DNA of 64,000 bases from JAVEDQ01 sp963783105 (GCA_963783105.1 CAWAMI010000002.1:62001-126000); one strand, 5' to 3'. Positions 1 to 8,631 are shown, counted from the first letter of the stretch. Numbers and translations are program-made. Notes: generated by a model from the sequence alone, not told the origin.

Positions 1-34
1 GGAAGCGGGACCAGTCAGACCCGGCGGTCGCGGC

Positions 35-78
35 GCTGATCAGCGGCTCGCCGCGGAGCTGATCAGCGGCTCGCCGCG
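35..78. repeat. 23-bp-period direct repeat at the methyltransferase stop codon
   Basis: A 21-base unit (35-55) recurs exactly at 58-78 after a 2-base spacer. The second copy holds the last codons and TGA stop of the minus-strand methyltransferase gene; the first lies just past the stop. It looks like a local tandem duplication of the gene end. Confidence 0.8.
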
Positions 79-881
79 AGGACGGTGACGTCGGCGTCCT
101 GGTCCTCGAGGACGTCGATCGCCAGGCCGGCCCGCCGCGCCGACCCGGCGGCCGGCTCGACCTGCCGCTCGTCGAGTTCCACCAGCAGGCAGCCACCCGT
201 GCGCAGCCATTCCGGGGCCTCCGCGACCACGCGCCGGAAGACGTCGAGCCCGTCGGGACCGCCGTCGAGAGCCGTCCGAGGCTCGTGCAGCCGGGCTTCG
301 GGCGGCAGCAGGCCGATGGCGTCCGTCGGCACGTAGGGCAGGTTGACGACGAGAACGTCCACCGCGCCGCGGATCGCGGGTGGCAGGGCGTCGAACAGGT
401 CGCCCCGATGGACGAGGGCGCTCCCTCGGACGAGATCGGTCCCGACGCCCAGGTTCCGCTCCGCGTACCGGACCGCGCGCTCGTCGACGTCCGCGGCATG
501 CAGCACGACGTCCGGACGCGCTCCCGCGAGAAACGCCCCGAGCGCGCCGGCGCCGCAGCAGAGGTCGACGACGACGGGAGAGTCGCCGCCCGTCGGGATC
601 CGGGCCAGCGCCGCTCGCGCCAGGAACTCGGTGCGGCGCCTCGGGACGAAGACGCCGGGGCCGACAGCGATGCGCAAGCCGCCGAACTCCGCCCACCCGA
701 GCACGTGTTCCAGCGGCTCGCCCTCGGCCCGCCGCGTGACGCGTCGCTCGAGGTCGGCGTCCCCGGCCGTCTCCTGGATCAGGAGATCCGCCTCCCGCTC
801 GGCGAAGACACATCCTGCAGTCCGGAGCCGGGCCGCGGTCGCCGCCCGCCGCCGGTCGCCCTCGAGCCGCCGGGAACTCAA
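63..881 (-). CDS. PrmC/HemK-like N5-glutamine methyltransferase
   Basis: This is a SAM-dependent methyltransferase of the HemK/PrmC-related group, which methylates a glutamine amide in a protein target such as a release factor. A class I SAM-binding motif with DLCCGAGALG sits near residue 105, and the family NPPY signature appears as NLPY near residue 180, typical of the PrmC-related rather than the true PrmC branch. I chose a TTG start at 881 because it overlaps the TGA of the upstream GGDEF gene (TTGA) and gives about 272 residues, the usual length; the frame stays open further upstream only as an overlap with that gene. The overlap suggests translational coupling. The true substrate is not evident. 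Confidence 0.75.
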   Translation of the reverse strand: MSSRRLEGDRRRAATAARLRTAGCVFAEREADLLIQETAGDADLERRVTRRAEGEPLEHVLGWAEFGGLRIAVGPGVFVPRRRTEFLARAALARIPTGGDSPVVVDLCCGAGALGAFLAGARPDVVLHAADVDERAVRYAERNLGVGTDLVRGSALVHRGDLFDALPPAIRGAVDVLVVNLPYVPTDAIGLLPPEARLHEPRTALDGGPDGLDVFRRVVAEAPEWLRTGGCLLVELDERQVEPAAGSARRAGLAIDVLEDQDADVTVLAASR

Positions 882-1972
882 CCGGTTCGGAGCTCGTCGC
901 TGAGGTCGAGGTTCAGCTGACGGTGGGCGTAGCGGTGCTTCTCGGCGTACATCTGCAGGTCGGCGAGCTTCCACGCCTCCCGCAGCGCGGTGCCAGGGCC
1001 GACGCTGACGGCGCCGATCGCGGCACGCACGCCGACGGCGTCGAGCACCTGGCGCAGCCGGCGGACCAGCATGTCGAGGCACTCGCCGTCGCAGTTGCTG
1101 ACGAGGACGGCGAACTCGTCGCCGCCCACGCGGGCGATGACGTCCTCGCGGCGCACCACCGCCTGCAGCCCCTCGGCCGCCGCCTGCAGCAGCCCGTCGC
1201 CCGCCTGATGGCCGTCGCGGTCGTTGGTCTCCTTGAGGTCATCGAGGTCGACCGCGACGAGACCGGTCCACAGGCCGCGCCGGGAGGCGCGGGCCTGCTC
1301 GCTCGCCAGGGCCTCGTCCCAGCCCAGCCGGTTGGTGATCCCGGTCAGCGCGTCGGTCACCGCCCGGCGCTCCGCCTCGACCGCCCGGCGCTCGGCCGCC
1401 TCCACGACCACCGCCGCGGCGCGGAGCCGGCCGAGCATCGTCGCGAACACCTCGAGCACGGGCACGAGGTCGTCGAGCCGCTGCGCGGCGGCGGGATCGA
1501 GCGGCGAGGGGTCGAGGCCACAGATGGTGCCGGCGAGCCCGCCGTCCGGCAGCCGGATGGGGACGCCGACGTAGGCGCCGACCGGCAGGCGGCGAGCCAG
1601 CGGTGCGGAGGCGTAGGCGGGCACGCGGCGCACGTCGGGCGCGACGCGGGGCCCGTGCCCCTCCACCATCCGGGAGCAGAGGAGGTTGGCCCAGGGCAAC
1701 CGCGTCCCGGACGCCACCACGTCGGACGAGCCGTCGGATTCGCTCCCGGCCACGGCGTCGAAGACGCAGTCGCCGTTGTCGTAACGCACGACCGCCCACA
1801 GCGTCAGCGGCGCGACCGTTTGCAGGTGGAGAAGGACGGTGTCGGCAGCGAGCGCGTAGTCATCGACGACGACGTCGGGCGTCTCGGAGGAGATACGGAC
1901 GGACCCGTTCTCGGTGGCGGAGGCCGGCGAGTCGGGCAGCGGCATCGAGATCGCTGAGGCCGCTCGGCTCAT
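878..1972 (-). CDS. GAF-GGDEF diguanylate cyclase
   Basis: This 364-residue protein has no membrane segment. A GAF-like sensor region spans about residues 40-185, a short helical linker about 185-205, and a GGDEF domain about 205-360. The active-site GGDEF (283-287) is intact, as is the metal-binding Asp near 242. RRED at 274-277 fits the RxxD product-inhibition site five residues before GGDEF. It therefore probably makes c-di-GMP, with feedback control. The ATG at 1972 is chosen because AGAGGGG lies about 8 bases upstream; an in-frame GTG/ATG extension to 2029 lacks such a site. No EAL domain is present. The ligand of the GAF domain is unknown. Confidence 0.88.
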   Translation of the reverse strand: MSRAASAISMPLPDSPASATENGSVRISSETPDVVVDDYALAADTVLLHLQTVAPLTLWAVVRYDNGDCVFDAVAGSESDGSSDVVASGTRLPWANLLCSRMVEGHGPRVAPDVRRVPAYASAPLARRLPVGAYVGVPIRLPDGGLAGTICGLDPSPLDPAAAQRLDDLVPVLEVFATMLGRLRAAAVVVEAAERRAVEAERRAVTDALTGITNRLGWDEALASEQARASRRGLWTGLVAVDLDDLKETNDRDGHQAGDGLLQAAAEGLQAVVRREDVIARVGGDEFAVLVSNCDGECLDMLVRRLRQVLDAVGVRAAIGAVSVGPGTALREAWKLADLQMYAEKHRYAHRQLNLDLSDELRTG

Positions 1973-1997
1973 GTCGTGGTCCCCTCTGACCGCGGTA

Positions 1998-2089
1998 TGT
2001 GACGAGGATGTGCCTCGTGTCTGTGACAAGAACGTTATCCGGCGCCACGATGCCAGATCGGCGGAGAGCCTGACAGCGCCTGTGACAAA
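1998..2089. promoter_or_regulatory. Three TGTGACRAR direct repeats upstream of the GGDEF gene
   Basis: The 9-mers TGTGACGAG (1998-2006), TGTGACAAG (2022-2030) and TGTGACAAA (2081-2089) lie in the same orientation in the roughly 180-bp spacer between guaA and the GGDEF start. They could be binding sites for a regulator of the GGDEF-methyltransferase pair. No protein is assigned. Confidence 0.4.
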
Positions 2090-2151
2090 GACCCGATCCG
2101 GCCCCGATCACGCCCGCTCGATGGTGCAATCACTCCCTCTGCCGGGGGTGA

Positions 2152-3810
2152 TCACTCCCATTCGATCGTGCCGGGCGGCTTGCTCGTGATGTCGTAGACC
2201 ACCCGGTTGACGCCCTCGACCTCGTTGACCACGCGGTTGCTGATGCGCTCCAGCACGTCGTAGGGCAGACGAGCCCAGTCGGCCGTCATCGCGTCCTCCG
2301 AGGTCACCGCCCGCAGGACGACGGGGTGGCCGTAGGTGCGTTCGTCGCCCATGACGCCGACGGAGCGCACGTCGGCCAGCAGTACGGCGAACACCTGCCA
2401 GATCTCCCGGTCCAGACCGGCTCGGCGGATCTCGTCACGGACCACCGCGTCGGCCTCCTGGGCCAGCGCGAGCCGCTCGGGAGTGACGTCGCCGAGGATG
2501 CGCACGGCGAGGCCGGGGCCCGGGAAGGGCTGCCGCCAGACGATCTCCTCCGGCAGGCCGAGTTCCTCCCCCACCCGCCGGACCTCGTCCTTGAACAGCA
2601 TCCGCAGCGGCTCGACGAGGTCGAACTGCAGGTCATCGGGCAGCCCGCCGACGTTGTGGTGGGATTTGATCTTCGCGGCGGTGGGCGATCCGGACTCGAT
2701 GACGTCCGGGTACAGGGTGCCCTGGACGAGGAACTCGATCTCGCCCTCGCCCTTGTCCCGGTGCCCCTCGACGAGGTCGCGCGCGGCCTCCTCGAACACC
2801 CGGATGAACTCCCGGCCGATGATCTTCCGCTTCTGCTCCGGGTCGCTGACCCCGGCGAGTGCGGCGGCGAACCGGTCCGCCGCCTTGACGTGCACCAGCT
2901 CGACGCCGGTGGAGGCGACGAAGTCGCGCTCGACCTGCTCGGCCTCGCCCTTGCGCAGCAGCCCGTGGTCGACGAACACGCAGGAGAGCTTGTCGCCGAT
3001 CGCCCGGCTGACCAGGGCCGCCGCGACGGCCGAGTCGACGCCGCCGGACAGGCCGCAGATGGCGCGCTTGTCGCCGATCTGCCGCCGCACGGCCGCGACC
3101 TGGTCCTCGACGATGTTGAGCATCGTCCAGTCGGGGCGGCAGCCCGCTGCCTTGAGGAACCGGCGCAGGACCTCGAGCCCCTGCTCGCTGTGCACCACCT
3201 CGGGGTGGAACTGCACGCCGTAGAGCCCGCGCGCGGGGTCCTCGAAACCGGCGACCGGCGTGGAGGCGGTCTCGGCCGTGACGGCGAAACCGGCGGGGGC
3301 CTCCACGACGGAATCGCCGTGGCTCATCCAGACCAGCTGCTCGATCGGCAGATCCGAGAACAGCACCCCGGGGGCGGAGACCCGAAGGCGGGTGGAGCCG
3401 TACTCCGCGGTCCCCGTCCTCGCCACCGTCCCGCCGAGCGCGGACGCCATGACCTGGTGGCCGTAGCAGATGCCGAACGTCGGGACGCCGGCGGAGAACA
3501 GCGACGCATCGATGCCGGGAGCACCCGGCGAATAGACCGACTTCGGCCCACCCGAGAGGATGATCGCCTTCGGGCGCTTCGCCAGCATCTGCTCGACCGG
3601 CATCGACCACGGGACGATCTCGCTGTAGACGTGGCACTCACGGACCCGGCGGGCGATGAGCTGCGCGTACTGGGCCCCGAAGTCGACCACGAGCACGGCG
3701 TCCTGCGGTGTGTCCATCGCGGCGTCCATCCGCGGCGAGGAGGCGGCGGCCGGCTCGCTCTGCGTCTCCGGCGGGGTGGCGAGGTCCGGCTCGACCGGTG
3801 CGGGCGGCAT
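2152..3810 (-). CDS. guaA: GMP synthase (glutamine-hydrolysing)
   Basis: Cytoplasmic enzyme that converts XMP, glutamine and ATP to GMP, the last step of guanine nucleotide synthesis. The N-terminal class I amidotransferase domain has nucleophile Cys115 in GICYGHQ and the His202/Glu204 pair in FHPEV. The ATP-pyrophosphatase loop SGGVDS is at 255-260, and the C-terminal dimerisation domain ends in KPPGTIEWE, as is standard. At 552 residues it is about 30 longer than usual because of a Pro/Ala-rich N-terminus. I kept the ATG at 3810, which has AGGG about 8 bases upstream; internal ATGs at 3729 and 3717 lack a clear binding site. It is divergent from the TetR gene across 61 bp. Confidence 0.97.
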   Translation of the reverse strand: MPPAPVEPDLATPPETQSEPAAASSPRMDAAMDTPQDAVLVVDFGAQYAQLIARRVRECHVYSEIVPWSMPVEQMLAKRPKAIILSGGPKSVYSPGAPGIDASLFSAGVPTFGICYGHQVMASALGGTVARTGTAEYGSTRLRVSAPGVLFSDLPIEQLVWMSHGDSVVEAPAGFAVTAETASTPVAGFEDPARGLYGVQFHPEVVHSEQGLEVLRRFLKAAGCRPDWTMLNIVEDQVAAVRRQIGDKRAICGLSGGVDSAVAAALVSRAIGDKLSCVFVDHGLLRKGEAEQVERDFVASTGVELVHVKAADRFAAALAGVSDPEQKRKIIGREFIRVFEEAARDLVEGHRDKGEGEIEFLVQGTLYPDVIESGSPTAAKIKSHHNVGGLPDDLQFDLVEPLRMLFKDEVRRVGEELGLPEEIVWRQPFPGPGLAVRILGDVTPERLALAQEADAVVRDEIRRAGLDREIWQVFAVLLADVRSVGVMGDERTYGHPVVLRAVTSEDAMTADWARLPYDVLERISNRVVNEVEGVNRVVYDITSKPPGTIEWE

Positions 3811-3871
3811 GGGAAAACCCTACGGCCGCCCCGCGGTTCCGATCCGCGCGCGACCCGGATAGCTTGTCCGG

Positions 3872-4621
3872 ATGGCGGCTCGCGGCAAGGGTGCTCGGAC
3901 GCGTCGCCGCATCCTGATGTGTGCGGCCGAGGTCATCGCCTCCCGGGGTGTGAGCGGGATGAGCCTGTCCGACGTCGTCGAGGCGGCGAACGTCAGCAAG
4001 GGCGCCTTGTACTTCCACTTCAGCTCGAAGGACGAGCTGCTGATCGCCGTCGAGGAGCTCTACAACGCCGACAGCCGGCGGATGATCGAGCAGGTCGGGC
4101 AGGACCCCGATCCGCTGCGCCGCCTGATCCGGCTGAGCCTCGCGCTGGCTCGCCGGCAGTACCGCGACCGACTCGCCATAGCGCACAACCGCATGAACCT
4201 CTCCCGGGCCGCACCGCCGATGCCGTCGGATCTGGAGACGATCGACTGGGCGGGCGTCGTGCGCACCTGGCTGGCGGACGGCCTGCGGGCCGGGTACGTG
4301 ACCCCGGGGCCGGACCTGCAGTCCGCGGCCGAACTCATCGACGACTGCGTGCTCGGCGTGGTCACCGCCAGCATGGTGGAGCGCCGCTCGGCGTCGAGGA
4401 TCGGGAGGATGGCCGGGTTCTGGCGGCTGATGGCGTTGCCCGGGCTCGTGCCGGACCCCGAGCGCCGCCGTGACCTCACCCTGTTCCTGGACGAGCTGGA
4501 GGCCTGGTCGGAGGCGGAGGTGCGCCGCTCGATCGACGCCGAGGCCGTGGACGACGGGCACGCCGAACCGGGTCTGCCCGACGCCCGCCGGACGCCGGAC
4601 ATGGCGGACGCGGACCGCTGA
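3872..4621 (+). CDS. TetR/AcrR-family transcriptional regulator
   Basis: A 249-residue one-component repressor. The N-terminal helix-turn-helix covers about residues 8-55, with GVSGMSLSDVVEAANVSKGA followed by LYFHFSSKDEL, a very typical TetR recognition region. The C-terminal part is the variable ligand domain and ends in an acidic, poorly conserved tail. The gene is divergent from guaA and convergent with the ChoD-like oxidase, 25 bp away. The perfect palindrome upstream of that oxidase (6508-6524) is a candidate target, though this is inference. The ligand is unknown. Confidence 0.9.
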   Translation: MAARGKGARTRRRILMCAAEVIASRGVSGMSLSDVVEAANVSKGALYFHFSSKDELLIAVEELYNADSRRMIEQVGQDPDPLRRLIRLSLALARRQYRDRLAIAHNRMNLSRAAPPMPSDLETIDWAGVVRTWLADGLRAGYVTPGPDLQSAAELIDDCVLGVVTASMVERRSASRIGRMAGFWRLMALPGLVPDPERRRDLTLFLDELEAWSEAEVRRSIDAEAVDDGHAEPGLPDARRTPDMADADR

Positions 4622-4646
4622 CTCCTCCGCCCGTGCCGCCGGGTGG

Positions 4647-6488
4647 TCAGCCCTGGGACGTCCCGGCCGGTACCGAACGCGCGTCCCCGTTCAGCTGGCC
4701 GATGGTCGTGACCGGCTGGCCGGGCACCGCCGCCTCGGAGCGCACCGTGGGCATCGGGAGCAGCAGTGCGCCGGGCGCCCCCTCGGGCACCGCCGGGCGC
4801 CGCGGCGGCACGGGGACGAGACGCTCGTAGCCCGCCTCCAGCGGCGGTCGCGGGTCCGCATCGCCCTTGTTCGGCCAGAACGACATCGCCCGCTCGGTCA
4901 GCGCGGTGATGGTCAGCGACGGGTTGACGCCCAGGTTGGCCGACACGGCGCTGCCGTCGGCGATGTGCAGGCCGGGATGGCCGAAGGCGCGGTGGTACGG
5001 GTCGATCACGCCGCTCTCGGGCGAGTCACCGATGGTGCAGCCGCCGATGATGTGCGCCGTCATCGGCACGTTCAGCAGCGCCTCGCCGATCGTGCCGCCC
5101 GGATACCCACCGATCTTGTCCGCGACCTTGCGGGTGACCTCGTTCCCGACCGGGATCCACGTCGGGTTCGGCTCGCCCGTGTCGACCGCGCTGCGCAGCT
5201 CGCCGAACTTCCGGGAGAACCGGCGCCTCTTCCGGGACACCTTGATCGAGTTGTCGAGGGTCTGCATGACCAGGACGATGATCGTCCGCTCCGACCAGCG
5301 CCGCACCGACAGCGAGCGCAGGAACAGGATCGGGTGGAGCAGGACCGTCAGCAGGAATTTCAGCTGCCGCGGGATGCGGCCGCCGCCGTCGACCATCAGC
5401 GTCGACATCAGCCCCATCGCGTTGTCGCCCTTGCCGTAGCGCACCGGCTCGATGTGCGTGTCGTCCTGGGGGTGGAACGACGACGTGATCGCGATGCCCT
5501 TGGAGTAGTCGACGTCGGTGGTGCGGGCCATCGCGCCGAGGATGGCCTCGGAGTTCGTCCGGGTACGGGCACCGAGCCGCTCGGACAGGCGGGGCAGGCT
5601 GCCCTCGTCCTTGAGGCGGTGCAGCAGCTTCTGGGTGCCGAGGGCGCCGGCGCTGACCACGACCTGCTCGGCGGTGAAGGTGCGCGTGGCCTTCTTGCCG
5701 CCGGGGGCGGACGTCGCGACCGCATACCCGGCGGAGCCGGAAATGCCGATGGAGCCCGAGCCGGGGCCGCCGGAGCCGAGGGGACGGATGTCGCGCACCT
5801 CGGTCTCGGGGTGGACGACCGCCCCGCCCTTCTCGGCCAGGTACAGGTAGTTCTTGTCGAGCCGGTTCTTGGCGTTGTAGCGGCAGCCCGTCATGCAGGC
5901 GCCGCACTCGATGCAGCCCGTTCGCTCGGGGCCCGCGCCGCCGAAGTACGGGTCGGACGCGGTCTGGCCCTTCTGCCCGAAGTAGACGCCGACGGGCGTC
6001 TTGTGGAACGTGTGGCCCCGCCCCATCTCGTCGGCGATCTCGCGCATCACGTCGTCGGCGGGGGTGTTCAGCGGGTTCTCGACCACGCCCAGCATCCGCT
6101 TCGCCTGGTCGTAGTGCGGCGCCAGCTCGGAGCGCCAGTCCGTGATGTGCCCCCACTGCCGGTCGTTGTAGAACGGCGGCAACGGCTCGTAGAGCGTGTT
6201 CGCGTAGACCAGGGATCCGCCGCCGACCCCGGCGCCGGAGACGATGACGACGTCGGAGAGCAGGTCGACCCGCTGGATGCCCTTCATGCCGAGCTTCGGG
6301 TTCCAGACGTAGTTGCGAAGATCCCAACTGGTCTTCGGCAACGTCTCGTCCGTCCAGCGCTTGCCCGCCTCGAGCACGCCGACGCGGTAGCCCTTCTCCG
6401 TCAGGCGTAGGGCGGTCACGCTGCCGCCGAAGCCGCTGCCCACGACAAGGACGTCGTAGTCGAAGGCCGCGGAGTTGTCGGAAGGCAT
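4647..6488 (-). CDS. choD: ChoD-like GMC oxidoreductase (cholesterol oxidase family)
   Basis: FAD-dependent GMC oxidoreductase of 613 residues. The Rossmann motif GSGFGG is at 17-22 after DVLVV, and the GAGVGGGS segment near 86 is typical of the family. A cysteine cluster C192-x2-C195-x2-C198-x3-C202 lies in CIECGACMTGCRYNAKN, a feature of the mycobacterial ChoD branch. The C-terminal FAD-contact region (HIIGGCTIGDSPESGVIDPY) is present. Position next to guaB3 and guaA matches Rv3409c of M. tuberculosis. I set the start at the ATG before SDNSAAFDYD because the longer open frame upstream is low-complexity. No signal peptide is seen. The family reaction is 3-beta-hydroxysteroid oxidation, but the physiological substrate is uncertain. 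Confidence 0.85.
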   Translation of the reverse strand: MPSDNSAAFDYDVLVVGSGFGGSVTALRLTEKGYRVGVLEAGKRWTDETLPKTSWDLRNYVWNPKLGMKGIQRVDLLSDVVIVSGAGVGGGSLVYANTLYEPLPPFYNDRQWGHITDWRSELAPHYDQAKRMLGVVENPLNTPADDVMREIADEMGRGHTFHKTPVGVYFGQKGQTASDPYFGGAGPERTGCIECGACMTGCRYNAKNRLDKNYLYLAEKGGAVVHPETEVRDIRPLGSGGPGSGSIGISGSAGYAVATSAPGGKKATRTFTAEQVVVSAGALGTQKLLHRLKDEGSLPRLSERLGARTRTNSEAILGAMARTTDVDYSKGIAITSSFHPQDDTHIEPVRYGKGDNAMGLMSTLMVDGGGRIPRQLKFLLTVLLHPILFLRSLSVRRWSERTIIVLVMQTLDNSIKVSRKRRRFSRKFGELRSAVDTGEPNPTWIPVGNEVTRKVADKIGGYPGGTIGEALLNVPMTAHIIGGCTIGDSPESGVIDPYHRAFGHPGLHIADGSAVSANLGVNPSLTITALTERAMSFWPNKGDADPRPPLEAGYERLVPVPPRRPAVPEGAPGALLLPMPTVRSEAAVPGQPVTTIGQLNGDARSVPAGTSQG

Positions 6489-6507
6489 GGCCGCATTCTG
6501 CCGGATT

Positions 6508-6524
6508 ACTGACACGGTGTCAGT
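6508..6524. promoter_or_regulatory. Perfect 17-bp palindrome upstream of the ChoD-like gene
   Basis: ACTGACAC-G-GTGTCAGT is a perfect inverted repeat with a one-base centre, lying 20 bp upstream of the oxidase start. Length and symmetry are those of a TetR-family operator, and the site would sit over the promoter or early transcript. The neighbouring TetR gene is the obvious candidate regulator but this is not proven. Confidence 0.6.
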
Positions 6525-6647
6525 GAGGGGGTCCCGGGTGTGAGCGGGTCGGCGGGACGCGGGCTTCGAGGCGGGGGCGTCCGTCTCGACTCGGCACTGA
6601 TTGCCGGCGGCCGCGGTGAGCCCGGCCGGAGCGGGCACACTCGGCCC

Positions 6648-6980
6648 ATGCTCGCACTGCTGTCCGGACGCTTCCGCCGCCTGCTCTTCTTCATGATCGC
6701 CGTGCCGATCGGTGGACGGGCCCTCGAGTCGGCGGGCCGGCGCATCGAGGCGCGGCGTGGTCGGACCCGGCTCAGCCGGGCGTTGCGGGCCGGCGGCTCG
6801 ACGGCGGGGCACTTCTCGCGCGGACCGCTGCGTCCCCGGGCGGCGGCCGCCGGAGCGAGGGCGGCCGAGCAGCAGTACTCCGCCGCGCCCGGCTCGGGCA
6901 TGAACGGCCACGGCAGCGCGGCGAGCCAGGGGCACGGCGGCTTCGGTCCTCGTGGGCGTCGGGGTCGCGCGGGCCGCTGA
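6648..6980 (+). CDS. Small hypothetical membrane protein
   Basis: A 110-residue basic protein. Residues about 9-25 (RRLLFFMIAVPIGGRALE) form one probable membrane segment near the N-terminus; the rest is rich in Arg, Gly and Ala and likely disordered. The ATG at 6648 gives a protein that begins with the hydrophobic segment. It is divergent from the ChoD-like gene and convergent with the kinase gene. I do not recognise a characterised family. Confidence 0.6.
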   Translation: MLALLSGRFRRLLFFMIAVPIGGRALESAGRRIEARRGRTRLSRALRAGGSTAGHFSRGPLRPRAAAAGARAAEQQYSAAPGSGMNGHGSAASQGHGGFGPRGRRGRAGR

Positions 6981-7007
6981 GAACGCCCGTCGCGGACACG
7001 CGTTCGG

Positions 7008-7024
7008 TCGGGTCGCCGACCCGA
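7008..7024. terminator. Short hairpin between convergent genes
   Basis: TCGGGTC-GCC-GACCCGA forms a 7-bp perfect stem with a 3-base loop in the 52-bp gap between the small membrane protein and the kinase gene, so it could end transcription from both sides. No T-run follows, as is common in actinobacteria. Confidence 0.5.
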
Positions 7025-7032
7025 TCGTCGGC

Positions 7033-8631
7033 TCAGCCTGAGACCACTGCGCCGTAGTCCCGGACCAGCCCGGCCCGGCCCTCGGCGTAGCCCTGCGCGA
7101 CGGCCCGCACCCGCCAGCGACCGCGTCGGCGATAGATCTCGACGGCGAGCAGCGCCCGCTCCTGCCCCAGCGGCGGGACGACGAAGTGCACGGGACGGCT
7201 TCCGGCCCGGGCGGTACCGACGACGACCTCGAGCCCTGCCACGTCGGCGAACGTCGCCGGCGGACCGCCGGGCACCCCTCCGGTCAGGGTGGCGGTCACC
7301 AGCACCCGGCCGAGCTGCTCCGGCGCCTTGGGCAGGTCGACCTGCAGTCGGTCACGCCAGCCCCGCTCGGTCCGGTCGTGCCCGATGTGGGTGACCGAGC
7401 CGTCGGGGCTCGACGTGCGTCGGCGATCGACCGGCACGAGGCCGTCGAGCGCCCTGCCCTCGCGGTCGATGCGCACGGCGGCGACGTCGACCTCGCCGCC
7501 CGCGGCGTTGCTCCACATCAGGTCCACGAGCAGCGAACCGGTTTCGACCTCGACGTTCGCGCCCTTGACCAGCTCGACCGGGTCCGCCTGCTGCCCCGTC
7601 TCGGTGTCGCGGAGCAACGACACGGCCAGGCCGGCCGGTGCAGCCCCTTCGGTAGCGGACGGCTCCTGCGGCACCGCGGATGCCCACCCGGCAGCCACGA
7701 CACGGGTCACCTCCGGCGCCGCCGCGGACGCCGGACTCGCCTCCGCCGGACTCGCCTCCGCCGAAGCCGCGCCGATCGCGGCGCCCGAGCCGGACGACCG
7801 GCGTCCCCGCTCGTGCCGATGCCCTATCTCCAGCAGCCGCTCCAGCAGAACGGTCGAGGACGGCCTCCGCTCCGGCTCGCGGAGCGTCGACGCGTCGACG
7901 AGCTCCTGCAGCGGCGGGATCAGCCGTTGCCGGTCGACGAACGGCGGCTGGTTGATCACCCGCCAGAAGACGGTCTCGACGCGGCCGCTGCCGTAGGGCT
8001 GCTGCCCGCTGGACGCGAAGGCGGTGAGGCAGCCCCAGGCGAAGACGTCGGAGGCGGGCGAGGCCTCGCCGGTGAGCAGCTGTTCGGGCGTGATCCAGCC
8101 CGGCGAGCCGATCACCATCCCGTGCCGGGTGAGCGGCACGGCATCCGCCGCGGTGGCGATGCCGAAGTCGATGATCTTCGGCCCGCTCTCGGGGCAGAGC
8201 ACGTTGGCGGGCTTGAGGTCGCGGTGGACCACGTCCTCCTCGTGGATCGCGACGAGCGCCTCGGCGAGCCCCACCGCGAGCGCCAGCTGCTGGTCGGAGC
8301 TCAGCGGCCCGCGCTCGCCCACGAGCGAGTCCAGGGGCGGTCCGTCGACGTACTCGGTGGCCATCCACGGCTGGTCGGCCTCGGTGTCGAAGTCGATCAG
8401 GCGAGCGGTGCACATCCCCGAGACGCGGAACGACGCCTGCACCTCGCGCCGGAAGCGGCTGCGGAACGACGCGTCGTCGGCCAGCTCGCGACGGATCAGC
8501 TTCAGCGCCGCACGACCGCCCCTGCGGCTCTCGGCGAGGTAGACGACACCCATCCCGCCGGCGCCGAGGCGCCCCAGGATCCGGTAGCGCCCGACCCTCG
8601 CGGGATCGTCCTCGCGCAGCGGGTCGACCAT
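7033..8631 (-). CDS. Ser/Thr protein kinase fused to a C-terminal TerD-like domain
   Basis: A 532-residue Hanks-type kinase. The glycine loop GAGGMG is at 23-28, ATP-binding Lys44, catalytic HRDLKPAN at 136-143 and DFG at 155-157; APE is replaced by PEQ near 182. An Ala/Ser/Pro/Glu linker with repeated AEASP follows (about 280-345). From about 352 the sequence matches the TerD/TerZ stress fold: VELVKGANV, then SPDGSVTHIGHDRTERG, and a C-terminal ALLAVEIYRRRGRWRVRAVA with GYAEG. There is no transmembrane helix, so the kinase should be cytoplasmic rather than a receptor. The ATG at 8631 is preferred to 8670 because GGGGAG precedes it. The TerD part may bind Ca2+ or act as a stress-linked scaffold; that role is inference. 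Confidence 0.85.
   Translation of the reverse strand: MVDPLREDDPARVGRYRILGRLGAGGMGVVYLAESRRGGRAALKLIRRELADDASFRSRFRREVQASFRVSGMCTARLIDFDTEADQPWMATEYVDGPPLDSLVGERGPLSSDQQLALAVGLAEALVAIHEEDVVHRDLKPANVLCPESGPKIIDFGIATAADAVPLTRHGMVIGSPGWITPEQLLTGEASPASDVFAWGCLTAFASSGQQPYGSGRVETVFWRVINQPPFVDRQRLIPPLQELVDASTLREPERRPSSTVLLERLLEIGHRHERGRRSSGSGAAIGAASAEASPAEASPASAAAPEVTRVVAAGWASAVPQEPSATEGAAPAGLAVSLLRDTETGQQADPVELVKGANVEVETGSLLVDLMWSNAAGGEVDVAAVRIDREGRALDGLVPVDRRRTSSPDGSVTHIGHDRTERGWRDRLQVDLPKAPEQLGRVLVTATLTGGVPGGPPATFADVAGLEVVVGTARAGSRPVHFVVPPLGQERALLAVEIYRRRGRWRVRAVAQGYAEGRAGLVRDYGAVVSG

Noticed and set aside
40..813. Long Arg/Gly-rich open frames on both strands overlapping the methyltransferase gene
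   Set aside because: They are shadows produced by very high GC. Composition is dominated by Arg, Gly, Pro and Ala, and the true gene carries SAM motifs.
2326..4473. A 715-codon plus-strand open frame across guaA and the TetR gene
   Set aside because: It lies antisense to guaA, which has complete catalytic motifs, and its own translation has no recognisable domain.
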